64,000 bases of DNA from Setaria digitata (lineage: Eukaryota > Nematoda > Chromadorea > Rhabditida > Setariidae). The notes below the pieces were generated by a model. It saw nothing but the letters and a program-made list of their open reading frames with translations. It did no database searches and was not told where the DNA came from. Each line of letters starts with the position of its first letter. Position 1 is the stretch's first letter. The stretch is from assembly GCA_003640385.1 (NCBI GenBank), contig RCAB01000125.1, positions 1 to 64,000 on the forward strand, given 5' to 3'. A program made the position numbers and the translations under genes. This document shows positions 25,479 to 38,250 of this stretch, piece after piece.

Positions 25479-27477
25479 AAAGTATTTTTCTGTTAATTTC
25501 ATGAAATATTCTGTTTTGAACGGAATTTTGTATCTTAATTGAAGATTTTCGTTTTACTCTTAGCTATTGGTCTTCTCTATCTACTTTTATTTTTTTTTTT
25601 CAACCTCCAGATTTTACTGATATTACATTTCCAATTGTTTGTATCATATATATTATTATTATGTAACCAATAACCAACATAGGATACGAGCAGCTTTTTC
25701 AGAAAAAGCTCTAATTTGTTACTCATAAGCAAGACAAAAAAATTTCGTAAGATATGGAAAGTGGAATCTCAGTATCTTTTGATGAGTACATTTATATCAA
25801 TGAATTTTTTTTTCTTTCTTTGCTTAAACGAAAACTATAAATTTAGAAAAACCGAATTTAGAGACTATTAAAATTTAAAAGAAATCAATATTCAATATTG
25901 CCATTATCAAACCTTACGATGCATTTGTTTCTAATTTTTTATAGTGGCGACATACTTGCTAACATGTTGAAAAGGTGTTTGTTAATACAAATATTGCTAC
26001 TTTTGGAGAAGGTCACCATTTTTATTTACCGATACGGGTACATTTTTAAAAATAGGCCAGTCAGCAAATTCTCTTTTTTTTTTTTTTTAAAAAAACAAAC
26101 TGTTTTTTTCTTTTTAGAATTCGAAAATTTTCCTATCTTTCAAAATATTCCTTCTTTCTACTCATTTTCACCGGTGCAGGATCTGTACTCTGGAATTTGT
26201 CATATTCTTCTTTCATGCCCATGTTCTGGGCTAGTTTTATCAAGCAATTTAGCATGCATTTTTTTTTTTTTTCCGCATATCATTGATTATTATTTCTATT
26301 TTTGGTGTTTCCATTTTCCGTGCTTCTTTTCTGAACGAATGTTCATGATAGCATAAGCTTGTATTTGATGATTTAACTGTGTTGGAAAAACATTTCTCGG
26401 TTACTGATTCCCAAAAATTATTTTCTCACTGATTACACGGGTCTTAAAGTTACTCGTAGACTGCCTATAATTTATGAAAATTTGAATTAATATGGGTATT
26501 TTCTGGATAATACTGTAACTTATACTATCACATTAGTTATTTGCATAATGTGAAATGTCCTTGTCCTTGTACGGGGCATAGCGCAAGCATTAACACCAAC
26601 ATATTATATTTTACTTTGCTTTTTCATTTCCTTCTAACTTCACTTGGTGCCTTTTTCTCGTTATTGTATAAAACTGACGAACAAACTCAATTCCTATGAT
26701 AAGTTTACTTATTTCTTCATCAAATTTATTAACGCTTCTCTTCCGCGATTTGTTTGTTTACCAATTAGTGTCATCGTTTAGCAATTAACTGACTCTTTCA
26801 GCAGTTTCTTCTTTCTCATTCAATGATGTGTTGTATGTGCTTTTTGCAATTTTGAATACGAGGTTTATCTTTCGAAAATTTTAATCCAGTGGTTTTGAAA
26901 TCAGAATTTTTGCTTTTGAATTGTTTTTTCTTTTTAGCAAAGTTGTGCCTTTCGATTTTTGCATAAGAAAAACATAAAGCTCTCACTTAAGTATTGCTGT
27001 CAGTGCTCCAAATAAAATATTTCAATTTAATCGAAGTTATATGTTATAAACTATAATAGTTTACTTTGAAATGATACTTATGATTTCTTTTTATGGCGAG
27101 AGTTAGAATTAAAAAGTGACTCATGTGAAGTATTCGAGCAAATTTGTGTTCTTGGTTTTTGATGTTAGTTCTTATGACTGTTGAAATAAAAGATAATGCA
27201 GAAAGATATCAGACTGAATTGAAAAGTTAAAAAAAAGAGGCGATAAAGAGGGATTGTTGTTTTGACAGTTCATCTTTAGTTATGGGTAACAACACAATTC
27301 TGCCTCCCTCAATCATTCTATGCGATGAAAATGCCGTATGTGTTGAAATTTCATCGCTTAATAAGAAATGTAAAATAAGAGGATTGGAAGCAGTGTTACA
27401 TTAACATCTTAAGCAATCTCAGAAGATCCTATTATGCCTTCTGATTTTCAACAGTCATAATTCGTCTTTCTCATTTT
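25479..27477. other. Intergenic region between convertase and mitochondrial RRF
   Basis: The region is AT-rich. The only long open frame (25898-26356) is made of Phe/Leu/Ile-rich low-complexity T-runs and is not credible. It holds the 3' UTR of the upstream gene and presumably the promoter of the next; I cannot define either. Confidence 0.6.
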
Positions 27478-27480
27478 AGA

Positions 27481-29276
27481 ATGTTTCGTTTGGGACGGAG
27501 ATTCGTTAATTTTGAATTAACGATGAATATCCTGCAAAAGGAAGGATTAATCAAGAGGCCTAATAAATTAGGGACATATCTACAGTTACAGCTAACTCCG
27601 TACCAAAATGCATCGTTATGTCATCCAACACAGCTTCGAGAATTACACTGTTCATCGATACATCTGAAGAAGAAACAGAAAACGAAAGTGGTAGGTATTT
27701 TTGCATTGTATCAGTTCACTTTAAGACAGTTTAAATGTAACATTTTTAACCGCTTAGCTCATATGTAGGAAGTGCACTCTTTATTTGGTATGTTCAGCGT
27801 AAATGATTACTGTGAGAGGTCGGATTTTTATTTCTCTTTTTTTTCCTATTCCGATTCAATTTATTCAAGGATTTTTATGATGCAGAGTAGAAAAGGATCT
27901 TCATGTTCTCAATTTTATTAGTATTGCTTCCCCGTTGTGATGATGTAAATTTGACTTGCATTAAGAATATTTGCGATTGTCTGAAGGAAAGTCTTATTTA
28001 GAAGAGTGAATTTATACATCCCACTGATATTACATTACTTTATACTCCGATTAACACAATCATTAATTAAAAAATCATCTTTCATTTATTGAGAGATAAA
28101 AATTTGAATTTTGTTTAGAAAGGATTTGATGATGAGGAAGGTGGTGGTAGTAGTAATAGTGATCTATCGAAAGCCTATACTCCCGATTTTATTATACAAC
28201 ATGGAGAAAAGGAAATGCGAAACTTGGAGGATATCTTTATGCAGGAACTTTCTAAAAATCTTTCATTAAAAGTTGACTTGCGAACATATGAAGATTTTGT
28301 GGTAAAAACAGATGATGGAAAGGTAATGCTTATTTGTGGATTTTAAATTGCATAGCTTCTTATGTTATATTTGGCGACCACCCTAATCATGGCTCATTTT
28401 AAGTTTCAAGCCTATCTTCGCCCGCTCATGTTTCAGAATTTAAAATATTTTTAAGCTGACAATTCAAATAAGTTTTTACTACCATTAAAACTAATAACAT
28501 TATTAGCAAAAAAGTTGCAGGAGTACAAATTGAACACACTTGGGCGAATAAAATTGGTCAATCAGTTGCTGATTTCCGTGGATTTCACGGATAATCCATC
28601 AATGATGAAACAAGCGCGTCTAGCTATTGAGCGATCAAAACTTAACGTGACACCACGTCAAGAAGGTGCCGTATTGTACATCTCATTACCACGAATAACA
28701 CGGGAACGACGTGAAAATTTGGCAAACGTCGCGTCGAAGAAGTTGCTCAATGAATATAAGAAAGCTTTAAATGAAGTAAGTTTAAGTTTTTTACTGTTTC
28801 AAAAATAAGTTATAATTTGTATCGTGCGTGGCATTAATTTTATGCAAATTTTTTTTTTGTATAGAAAGTTGTTATCTTTAATATACGAATTTCTTGATTT
28901 GAGATTCATTTGTTTATGCCTTTTTTCAGTTAAACTTAAACTTTCATTTCTTCTGAATAAGNATAGAAAGTTGTTATCTTTAATATACGAATTTCTTGAT
29001 TTGAGATTTATTTGTTTATGCCTTTTTTCAGTTAAACTTAAACTTTCATTTCTTCTGAATAAGAACTGGTCTTTGTTTAGGCTTCACAAAGTGCACAGAA
29101 AACAGTACACTTATTCATCTGTTCAGGTTTATTCAAAATACGATCGGGAATTGGAAGATCACGAAGAATTTAAGAGAATTATGCAAGGACTACTGAAGGA
29201 AAAGAAAGCTTTGGAGAAGAAGGCAATAATGTTGATTGAGGAAAGGCGTAGCAAATTGCTTACCGAAGTTGTTTGA
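27481..29276 (+). CDS. mrrf-1: Mitochondrial ribosome recycling factor
   Basis: RRF releases the mitochondrial ribosome from mRNA after termination, together with a mitochondrial EF-G. There are four exons, all phase 0: 27481-27690, 28119-28322, 28521-28775 and 29127-29276, giving 272 residues. The N-terminus is basic and Arg/Lys-rich (MFRLGRRF), as expected for a mitochondrial targeting peptide. The RRF core runs from about residue 95: a three-helix-bundle strand, then SVDFTDNPSMMKQARLAIER, a conserved LNVTPRQEG-type turn, and the diagnostic PRITRERRENLANVASKK block (bacterial RRF has a comparable P-LT-ERR). The C-terminal helix is rich in Lys and Glu. An acceptor AG (27478-27479) ends 1 nt before the ATG. 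The bacterial family is about 185 residues; the extra length is the N-terminal extension, normal for mitochondrial forms. The symbol follows the C. elegans name. Confidence 0.9.
28861..29063. repeat. Duplicated 101-nt block around a single N (assembly artefact)
   Basis: 28861-28961 is repeated at 28963-29063 with one base change, with N at 28962. It falls in the third intron of the RRF gene (28776-29126) and doubles the apparent open frame there without touching the exons. Confidence 0.88.
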
Positions 29277-30450
29277 CTTTCTCCTCATTTATGAATTTTA
29301 ATAGTTTAATTCATCGTTAGCATTGAAATTACTGACTCATGGTGAAAAACAATGAATTTTTTCGGCTTCCATGAGACAAGATGAAAAAACTGAAGCGATT
29401 GTTATAATCAGATTGACTCTACCAAATAATTCATGTGATTATAAAGTTAATGTATGTAATTGCTGCATGTTAAGTATATTAGTTTTATTTTTATCAGCTT
29501 GCTACTGTTTTTATGGGAATCTCTAGTATTACTACATTTCCGAATAATATGATAAAAAGTGATTATTTGGAAAGAAAAAAAAAATAAGTTTCCGATTGAT
29601 TTCTATTATCAACAGACTGGCTCAAGTTTCAGGATTGAAGACCTGACTGTGCAAACTAACAAGTATATTAGATAGGAGGATATAATAGCTAGCAGATATA
29701 TTTTTTCTAGAATTTCTCCAAGTATTAGCGCATAAAACATATTATTTGATATAAATCGTACCATCTTCTAGGAGTTGTCACATTGGCATCCAAAATTACA
29801 GGTGATTTCAGAATGAAACAAATTTATTACTCATTTTAAGTTATTACTCATTTGTTAAGATGAGTAATAAGTTCTCGGATGATCATCATTGAGACCAACC
29901 GATCGTTAATTAGTAGTGTCGCAAATATGGTCCAGGAAAAATAGGCTATCAATTCCACGAAACAACTTCACATGTCACATGTCAACCATTTAAAAAAACG
30001 CCGATGATTCATGGTGTTATGAAATGAGTTTGAAAAATTAGGCACGAAAAAACTGAAAAGTAATTGGTACAAAACTGGTAAATTTGGAATCGATTAATTG
30101 ATTGGACAGCTTCAGGTAAAGGAATTGAAAATTTCCATTCAAGGCTTTCAACAACAAGTTATAACTTTCTTGGATCAATATTTCTTTTAATTCCAGCTGC
30201 CATTTCTTATAAAATTAAAGTCTATTTAAAGTAACCCATGCGATTCTGAACATTTTGCTCTACTTAATGGTTAAATGAAAAGAAACACTGATTGAAATAA
30301 CCAGTAGTCCATTTACATTTAAGTTGTATTTCCTTCAATTTCATGGTATTCATGATACTGTAAGATATTGGATTAAGGAAAAAAGGCTCATTAATACTTT
30401 GTTATCTGACAGACTTGAAGTAATCCTGCAAGAAAATTAAAAATCCTGAC

Positions 30451-30552
30451 CGTTCAAATATTCAACAAATGTTGAAGGAAACGGATCCAGAAGTTAATTG
30501 CAAAACTAATTTCTGGATCCGTTTCCTTCAATATTTATTAAATATTTAAACG
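30451..30552. repeat. Near-perfect 42-bp fold-back (hairpin)
   Basis: The inner arms 30472-30492 and 30511-30531 are perfectly complementary over 21 nt and include GGATCC. Pairing continues outward to 30451 and 30552 with four mismatches and one G-T. The loop is 18 nt (30493-30510). It is too long and GC-rich to be chance in this AT-rich background. It could be a hairpin RNA precursor or a remnant of a fold-back mobile element; no target-site duplication is obvious. Confidence 0.75.
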
Positions 30553-31328
30553 AGGACTCTTTGCACTGACTGTCCGATTGATTTCAGTGATAACCCTTTG
30601 TCTTATATTTCTCTGCTAGTCAAAGGCAAAAACTCGGATTCAAGTTTTCATTTTCCGAGCGATCTAGATCAAAACTATTTACAAAATCAGCAGTGTCATG
30701 ACTTCTCAACACTTAAAATTATTCATTTCGTCTTCATAATGATCCTAGTGTTTGCTACATTTTTCCTATAATTTTAAATATTTTAACCTGCAGTTGTAAA
30801 TCAAGTCTGTTTTATAAATTTTTTGAATTTAAATTTTTACTTAAATTGAAAAGCCATTATTCTTTAATATATCTTTCGACCATGTATTGCAATCTTGGGT
30901 GTATCATCCGCTGATAATGATTGATATACTAGGACATCAACAGACAACAATTAATTAACAAGAGAAATAACAATAATAGTAGTGATAGCATTAGCAGTTA
31001 TTATGAAAAAGACAGACACATATCTATCAGTCGAGAAACAATTATTCAGAATTTTCTAAAAGCATAAGAAAACATAAAACAGTTTATAGTCAGTGATGTA
31101 TATACTAACTACTTCAACTTTACTTTTAATTTGTCTCTACAAATTCAGAAATTAATTCACTAAATACAAAAATTATTATTATTACTATTACTATTATTAA
31201 TAGTTATTAATAATAGTTGGTTGGTCGGTTATTAATTATCTTCTCCAACAAGTTTTGTGTTTTATCAGTTTGTTTATTATTTATTACTTCAAAGAAAAAG
31301 ATAAAAAATCTTATGAGCGTAATTTAAT

Positions 31329-31466
31329 GAGCGTAATTTTCTTCACATTTATAGTTTTGCAAATTATTTGCAAAAATTTCATTTTACTGATATCNTCCTG
31401 AGCGTAATTTCCTTCACATTTATAGTTTTGCAAATTATTTGCAAAAATTTCATTTTACTGATATCT
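31329..31466. repeat. Duplicated ~66-nt block around a single N (assembly artefact)
   Basis: 31329-31394 recurs at 31400-31466 with minimal change and N at 31395. The block is intergenic. Confidence 0.85.
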
Positions 31467-31629
31467 ATTTGAATTTCAGTCGCTCAATTCTATTTAATTT
31501 TAAAATTTGTCCAATTAAAAATAGCTTTTGAGTCTCTTATTGCATTTTATGTCCCTTCTTTTTAATGCACTTTATATTATTGAGTGTTCCTTGCCTTTCA
31601 AACAGAAATCTGTAAAATCTGCACAAATA

Positions 31630-31652
31630 GTATATATATATATATATATATA
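31630..31652. repeat. (TA)n microsatellite
   Basis: A run of TA dinucleotides in an intergenic position; a second short one lies at about 31711-31722. Confidence 0.85.
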
Positions 31653-33544
31653 CAACAGTGTTTGGTCAAAGGTCAGGGAAGATAATGACCAAGTTATTAC
31701 CCACAACAAAATATATATATATCTTTGACCTTAAAGGAATGCATTGAGAAGTAAACGGAACTATTTTCGGGGCGGTGATGGAAATTGTAATTCACAGGAT
31801 GGGACTGGAGTTAAGACTAGGAGAGGTAAGAAGTTTAGGTAGGGGTTGAAAGGCACTGCTACTAGCATAACCACTGTCCGTTCCGTGGTTCCTGGATGTC
31901 TCGGTGGTGGAATTCTTCTTCTTGAAGACTAGATTCTCTATTAATTGGATGTTGTTCACAGCTGGATAATTAATTATCATCCAAATCGTTTTCTCTTTGC
32001 TTTTCCAAACTGTTTTCAATAACTTCACTTACTCAATCGTTCACGTAGTCGAACATATCCCTCGTAACTTCCTCAAATTCCCACAGCTCTCACCTGGAAT
32101 TGTCTGCTAGAAGTGTATGGCGTAAATTTATCTATCAAAACTACTAGTGGTACTGTCTAAAATGAAATTGCCTCCTATTATGTAGCTAAAATTACCTGCC
32201 ACGATATATATGTATGTAACTGTAATTATTTGGAGTAAACAATGGACGAATATTTAGTATTTTTAAATCTGATTCCAAATATTTCAACTATCTTAATTAA
32301 TTCATTTAGTTGTAATTGTTAAACTTCTTTTGTGAATTAGAAAAGAAACCTTTTCACAGATGAATAACATTATGACATGATCATATTTTATTTTTCTAAT
32401 TTTGTCATTTGATTATTGTTTACCTCATACCTGTTGGGACAGATGAGTGCAGTTATGTAATAAGATGTGGAGACATAAACCAAGGAAGGGGATATAGGTC
32501 AGTAATCTTGACCTCAGATCGATTTTTTTTTGAATATTTTGGAGGGATGTTTGGAAATAGTTTTGAAGTTGTTTACCAGTGGTGCTCATTTACCTCTACA
32601 AGTTTGCTCATTGCAACTCACATACAGTAATGTTAGGTCAAATGGACAGTCATTGGTCCTTTTCTCCTTAACCTGAGGTATTTTTATGTTGGTTCCGTAT
32701 AATTTGGCTCTTTCTTGTTCTGAAGTATATTTAATTGGTATCTTCTACCTTGGCTTCTCCTTGGCCTGAAGTTTCTTCATAACTGCCTCTTCTAATTTAA
32801 ACATCTTTATGACGATCCTTTTAACTTAGCTAGCATTTAACTTGCGCTCTTATATTGCAACTTTTTTTCATTCCACAACTGCAGTTCCCATAAAAATTCT
32901 ACGTCCTTCCAACAGTGAACTTTTAGAATCAAAAATTGGAAATTCAACATATCCCAAATAATGATGTGATTTCTTTAACTGTAAATTCTGTGAAAACTTA
33001 TTTTCCCCTCGACTTCATCCTTGGCTTACTGCTCAGTAATGTTTGATTGAAGCAATCCTTTAAAACTTCATATGGACATTCAGATACGGAGAGCAGTTAA
33101 CAAAAGTTTTTGAATTCAGCAATTTAAAAATATTGCTCGATGCCGGCACTTCGTGAGCCATATCGCTTGGCCATATACCAGTGAAATTAGTTATGATCAG
33201 CTGATATGAGTAATTATGGTACATAAGTAAAAAACTCGATATATGGCTATGTTCTGATTTACTGCTTAATAATAAGACGTTTATGTCTAATAAATAATAA
33301 TCATCCTTTAACTTATTACAAGTAAAAGAGGTAGAAAGGTGTGAAACTGCAGTAAAAAATATCAAGTAAAGAAAAAATTGTTTCTTGACTTTATATATTA
33401 ATCGGTAATAGTTTCGGGATTGAGTTAATGATAACTTTAACAGGAAGTAAAGTTCAAGTTTATTTATTGGTTGAGATTTGATTAAAAAAAAACAGATCAA
33501 ACGATATCAGTGATTAATTGACTTTTATAGCGAAAATAAAAATA

Positions 33545-33562
33545 GAGAGAGAGAGAGAGAGA
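33545..33562. repeat. (GA)n microsatellite
   Basis: About nine GA dinucleotides, some 400 nt upstream of the unrecognised gene beginning at 33964. Confidence 0.85.
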
Positions 33563-33963
33563 GGCCGAAAAAATACAATGGAAATTGTCTTACATTGATT
33601 AAATAGTGCTAATTTTTACCATAGTTTCATCCTCCGTTTAATGGTTGAGTAAATGTTCCACGGTGAAAATCTACCAGAAAATGATAGTAATTGAGGAAGC
33701 AAAAAACCGGCACATAAAAAAAAAAGTCTTGGTAGCATTGAGATCAGTGTATTATGATACCGGAGTGATCTTGGAATTAATCATACATTTCAAAGGAATT
33801 ATTCGAAGTACCCGGCTGTTCGATGTAGAGCGCTAATTGATATTTTTTTTTCCCCCCAGATCGTCTAGTGCTTCTTAAAATTCTTCTTTAGCAATTCTAG
33901 ATCGAATGCAGCTATGCTACAGCGAAGGAAAAATTAATATTTTCTATTTTAGACTGATTCCAA

Positions 33964-36205
33964 ATGGAATCATCTGCCATAGATCATCCTCAGAAATACA
34001 TCGTCAAATCAAACACATCATCCGATGATGATGATGATGATAGCGTAATTCACGAACGATGCGTACGTTACGAGCTGCGCCGTGAATGCATGCTATATCG
34101 TGCAGGATTATCACGAGCATTTCAACGTAAACGAGAGTGGCATAAGAATTGTGAGCATGAAGATTCACCACGACGTAGACGAATGAACTATCTGATATCA
34201 CAATCAACTCTAACACCATACAGTGATAAAGTTGTTTCACAACATATTAGTAGAACTCAAGTGTGGATGAGAAATCCTGGACGTAAGTCGTTTCAGCGTG
34301 GGCTTGGAACCATGATGAAGGTTGTTTTTACCTCTTCCTATTATTTTCTAAAATTATGATTCAAATTACTCTTTCCAACAGGCTAATGGTTAACGAGCGA
34401 GTTGGACTGATAACAGAATCATAGAATAAGTTAATCATTATCAGCAAGAGATGAGAGGCGTCTTTTAGGAAGTTGTTATCAGATATCAGTAATCTGTAAG
34501 GCTTTTTTTTTCAGGAGCTTGATAATATGTGGTTTAAAGAAAAGCAGCTACTAAGTGGTTCTTGTTGCAATGTTATGTCAATGCTGTTTTGCCTGAGAGT
34601 AATGTCCGAAATTGAAGAAAGTGCTGAAAAATTAGTTAGAAAATATCGGGCACAACAGGTAAAGCAACATTATCAAACAGGTTAATTAAAATTTTGAATT
34701 ACATAAAAGAATCATTCTGAATCTTGAATTGCACAAGAGAATCATTCTGAATCTTGAATTGCACAAGAGAATCATTCTGAATCTTGAATTGCACAAGAGA
34801 ATCATTCTGAATCTTGAATTGCACAAGAGAATCATTCTGAATCTTGAATTGCACAAGAGAATCATTCTGAATCTTGAATTGCACAAGAGAATCATTCTGA
34901 ATCTTGAATTGCACAAGAGAATCATTCTGAATCTTGAATTGCACAAGAGAATCATTCTGAATCTTGAATTGCACAAGAGAATCATTCTGAATCTTGAATT
35001 GCACAAGAGAATCATTCTGAATCTTGAATTGCACAAGAGAATCATTCTGAATCTTGAATTGCACAAGAGAATCATTCTGAATCTTGAATTGCACAAGAGA
35101 ATCATTCTGAATCTTGAATTGCACAAGAGAATCATTCTGAATCTTGAATTGCACAAGAGAATCATTCTGAATCTTGAATTGCACAAGAGAATCATTCTGA
35201 ATCTTGAATTGCACAAGAGAATCATTCTGAATCTTGAATTGCACAAGAGAATCATTCTGAATCTTGAATTACACAAGAGAATCATTCTGAATCTTGAATT
35301 ACATGAAGGAATCATCCTGAATCTATCTATCATGTGTCATATCTAATCTAATGTTCATTTTATGCTAAATTCCAATTAAGGAACAATTTAGAGACAGAGT
35401 GTATGTGAGAACTGATTTAAATTTCTTTTTCTTTGAAATTCGTTTTTTGAAGGAATTTTGGCCTCCATGTATGCAATCAGTTCAATGCAATGGATCACAG
35501 CTTGTGGAAAGTGTGGATTTTGCAAAGAATCCATCACAGATTGGTGTGTATCTGGATCATGTTAGATCGATTCATTCCAGATATCGCCAACATATTCGAC
35601 GTGATAAAGATACGGTGCATCTTTTTGCTGAGCGAATTATGACATGGGAAAAAAATGCTGGTGGTAAATTATTCAAGAAATTGGAAGGACGATATGAGAA
35701 ATATTTGAACGGCGTAAGTATAAAAACATGTGAAATAGCGTAAAATTTAAATTATCGGTTCAATTTCTACACTGAGAGATTTACATATTATTAGTTTAAT
35801 TTCACTAAACTTAATCTGGCTTTGTTTTTAACAAGAAAATGTTGATTAATTTGATAAAAAATTGCAATGAAGTTTCAAAAAAGCCATTGATTTCATTTTA
35901 ATTAAAGAATAACAAGCCAAGTCTCATAAATAACAATTTGGAACTTATATGAATGATCTCAAATTATAGTTCAGCTAATTAAATCAATATGCACTTCGCG
36001 CTTCTCATTCTTTTCAAATAGCATTTTTCAGATAGTTAATACAAGCATCAGTATTTTGCCGGGAATTCCTGAAGTTCGGACGATGAAAAGATTACGGAAA
36101 CTGAAGGCAATTTTTCAACTCAGATTCAAACGAGTGCTTGCCGGATGGCCCAGCAAACTGGAAGAGGCTTTGCTCTGCTCGTACTGCCACTTTGTAAGAA
36201 TATAA
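33964..36205 (+). CDS. Unrecognised basic protein, four exons
   Basis: I do not recognise this family. The phase-0 exons are 33964-34320, 34515-34658, 35453-35713 and 36032-36205 (reading through to TAA; a donor-like GTAAGA at 36194 could instead continue it). The product is about 311 residues, rich in Arg, Lys, Met and Cys. Features: an acidic run of six Asp near residues 22-27, an SPRRRR cluster near 68-73, a second exon rich in Cys and Met, and basic, helix-prone third and fourth exons (KRLRKLKAIF, RFKRVL). Smooth codon content and matched phases across four exons argue for a real gene. An acceptor AG (33951-33952) lies 11 nt before the ATG. The third exon uses an unusual GAAG acceptor, so its start is less sure. 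The last donor is also in phase with the V-ATPase C exon at 39658, so a joined transcript is formally possible but unlikely. Confidence 0.6.
34692..35324. repeat. 30-nt minisatellite, about 20 copies
   Basis: Twenty consecutive 30-nt units run from 34711 to 35310. The first 18 are identical, the next has one change and the last is degenerate; partial units flank both ends. The unit carries AGAAT-C-ATTCT, a self-complementary pair. The array fills most of the intron 34659-35452. Because the period is a multiple of three and the unit lacks stops in several frames, it creates long artificial open frames on both strands. Confidence 0.95.
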
Positions 36206-37096
36206 GCAAAAAAAGGAGAAAAAATAAAAGACTAGGCGTATGCTGAAATAAATTGGCCTAGAAGTGAAAAGTGCTTTTTTTATTGTACTTTTTAAATTTT
36301 CTTTCTGCTCGATTTTTAAAAACTGTTTTCAAAATTTGCTCAGTTCTACCGTTTATAAAACAAATAAACAGCGACAAAATATATATGTATTATGCTAATC
36401 TAAATTAACGCTACAATCTGACAAGCCTAAATATTAGTTGGCAAATCGATGATTACGAAATAAAAATTAAGAAATATTGTTCTTATTTGCAAATTCATCT
36501 TTCACTTTCTGGCCATTTTTTTCTTATTCTGATATTAATGGAACTGAGCAAAAATTTCTCTATAAACTGAAATATTTCGTATTCTTTTAAAAATTGTACG
36601 TTTGGTGCAGATTTGAATTTCACTATCATCATTGGGGTTTTTTTTTTTTTTTTTTCGGCAGTTTTCAGATACAGCTACTGTTTCATCCTTTTTTCTTTAT
36701 TTTTACCGAAGAATAATTTTTCTTCTAATATATCTTTCCTTAATATGGTCTTTCTTCAGCAATTTTCAAACAATTTACTGGTATTTAATTTGAATTTGTC
36801 AAGATCTCACTTTTCTTATGTGTACTCTCAATATTTATCAAGATTCTTTTTTAAATTTTGCTTCGTCCATTACTCCTTTCTAATACTCATTATCATTGTC
36901 TTCAAGAAACAGGCTCAATTCTCTGTCACTCTTTCAGGCTTAGTCTTAATTTTTTGCTCTCTCCGTAAAAAGATTTCTCAGTTGCTTTTCAGATCATTCG
37001 TTGTTCATTGACGAAACATTCTGCTCCATTGCTTTACGCGCCACTAAACGTGTGTATATCACACTCACTCCCCGTCCAACGTGTCACTCTTATTAC

Positions 37097-37200
37097 TACA
37101 CGTTTCTGCAACGTGTACATGCATCATCATATCCTTCTGCATCTCTGTGACGTATTGTACAACATACGGATTTTCATGACCACACGTTTCTTCAACGTGT
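37097..37200. repeat. Two copies of a short ACACGTT/AACGTGT hairpin
   Basis: Copy one is ACACGTT (37098-37104), a 5-nt spacer and AACGTGT (37110-37116). Copy two is at 37182-37188 and 37194-37200 with the same arms and spacer length. Each is followed within about 60 nt by GACGTATTGT. The background here is richer in CG dinucleotides than the surroundings. Confidence 0.6.
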
Positions 37201-38250
37201 ATATACGTCATATCCACTCATATGTATGTAATATTTTCTGCGACGTATTGTGCATCATAGTTCTATTTTCTCGATACGTTAAGTGTGAAGTTTCCCTGCT
37301 GGCATAATTCGATGTTGGTTTGTTATGTTCTGAATGGATTTCCTTTTTTCTTTTTTTGTATATATGTGCATACCTACAATTAATTAGAGGAAAACGAAAT
37401 TTCGTTAAAAGGCATCAAGCAAACGTGATGTATGGTAACATCGGTAATAAAAATGTATGAAAGAGAGATTTTTTTTCTTTAATTTGGAGAGATTTGCTCC
37501 GTCCTCTTCAGTCGTCTTCCACGTATGAAGGGATTTCTGGGCTATGAGCGGATTTCCGAATTTGACCAACTAGACTGGTATTAGCCATAAAGTTTGACCG
37601 GAAGTTATCAAGACAGTTCGATAATTGCATTTAGTTCGGTCTCCGTACTAAAGAGTCCATTGATTGGATTTCTTTTCTGCCAATTTTCAAAAATTTCAAT
37701 TTAATGCTGAATTTAAAGAACGATCATCTCTAATATGTCACCATTCATTTGGCATTGGTTACTTATCCATTCATATATTTTTCCTCTTCATTATCAGTGC
37801 CACTGCGCAGCACAATGCCTCCAAAAAAAAAAAAAAAAAAGGAAAAAAAAATTTCTAAACCGGAGAAAAATTAAAATGCTGAAAATAATAACAGAACTGT
37901 TCATTGTCCTCAGGTAATTAATAATATTCTCAATTAGTTAGACCTCTTTTGCTTTTTTGGATCACAAATATATATTTTCTACCTGATAAGTGCAATGAAA
38001 AAAAATTTGCTAAACTCCTAAAAAGATTTATTGGTTGGACAAAATTCTGGAAAAATCGTCCTGACCTAATTGTTTGCATAACAATCGAGATCATTTTCAG
38101 AATTACTCTTACTACTACTCAATCCTTTCAGAAAGTTGAGAAAACTCTGAACCAACTCATTGTTCAGAAAAATTTAACATAGTTTGTGACGGAAATTTGA
38201 CTTTTCCTATGATTTTGTTGTAATCGCTTCTTAGAAAATTTTTTTTTTTG

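Larger units (their letters stand above)
29277..33952. other. Intergenic region with fold-back, microsatellites and an assembly duplication
   Basis: No coding region is supported. It contains a large fold-back (30451-30552), a small hairpin near 29850-29873 built on TTATTACTCAT, a duplicated block around an N, a TA microsatellite (31630-31652) and a GA microsatellite (about 33545-33562). Short frames on both strands lack family resemblance. Confidence 0.6.

Noticed and set aside
25898..26356. 152-codon Phe-rich open frame
   Set aside because: Low-complexity T-runs, no splice or family support; also seen for the similar frame at 36613-37011.
28824..29276. 150-codon frame spanning an N
   Set aside because: It fuses the duplicated intron block with the real last RRF exon; only 29127-29276 is coding.
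34711..35310. Possible array of heat-shock elements (GAA and TTC words in every unit)
   Set aside because: The spacings are wrong: GAA-3-TTC and TTC-1-GAA rather than 2-nt spacers.
34692..35324. CRISPR-like array
   Set aside because: There are no unique spacers between units; it is a pure tandem repeat in a eukaryotic intron.
34686..35346. Long open frames of 181-215 codons on both strands with ten-residue repeats
   Set aside because: They are by-products of the 30-nt intronic minisatellite: its period is a multiple of three and it lacks stops.
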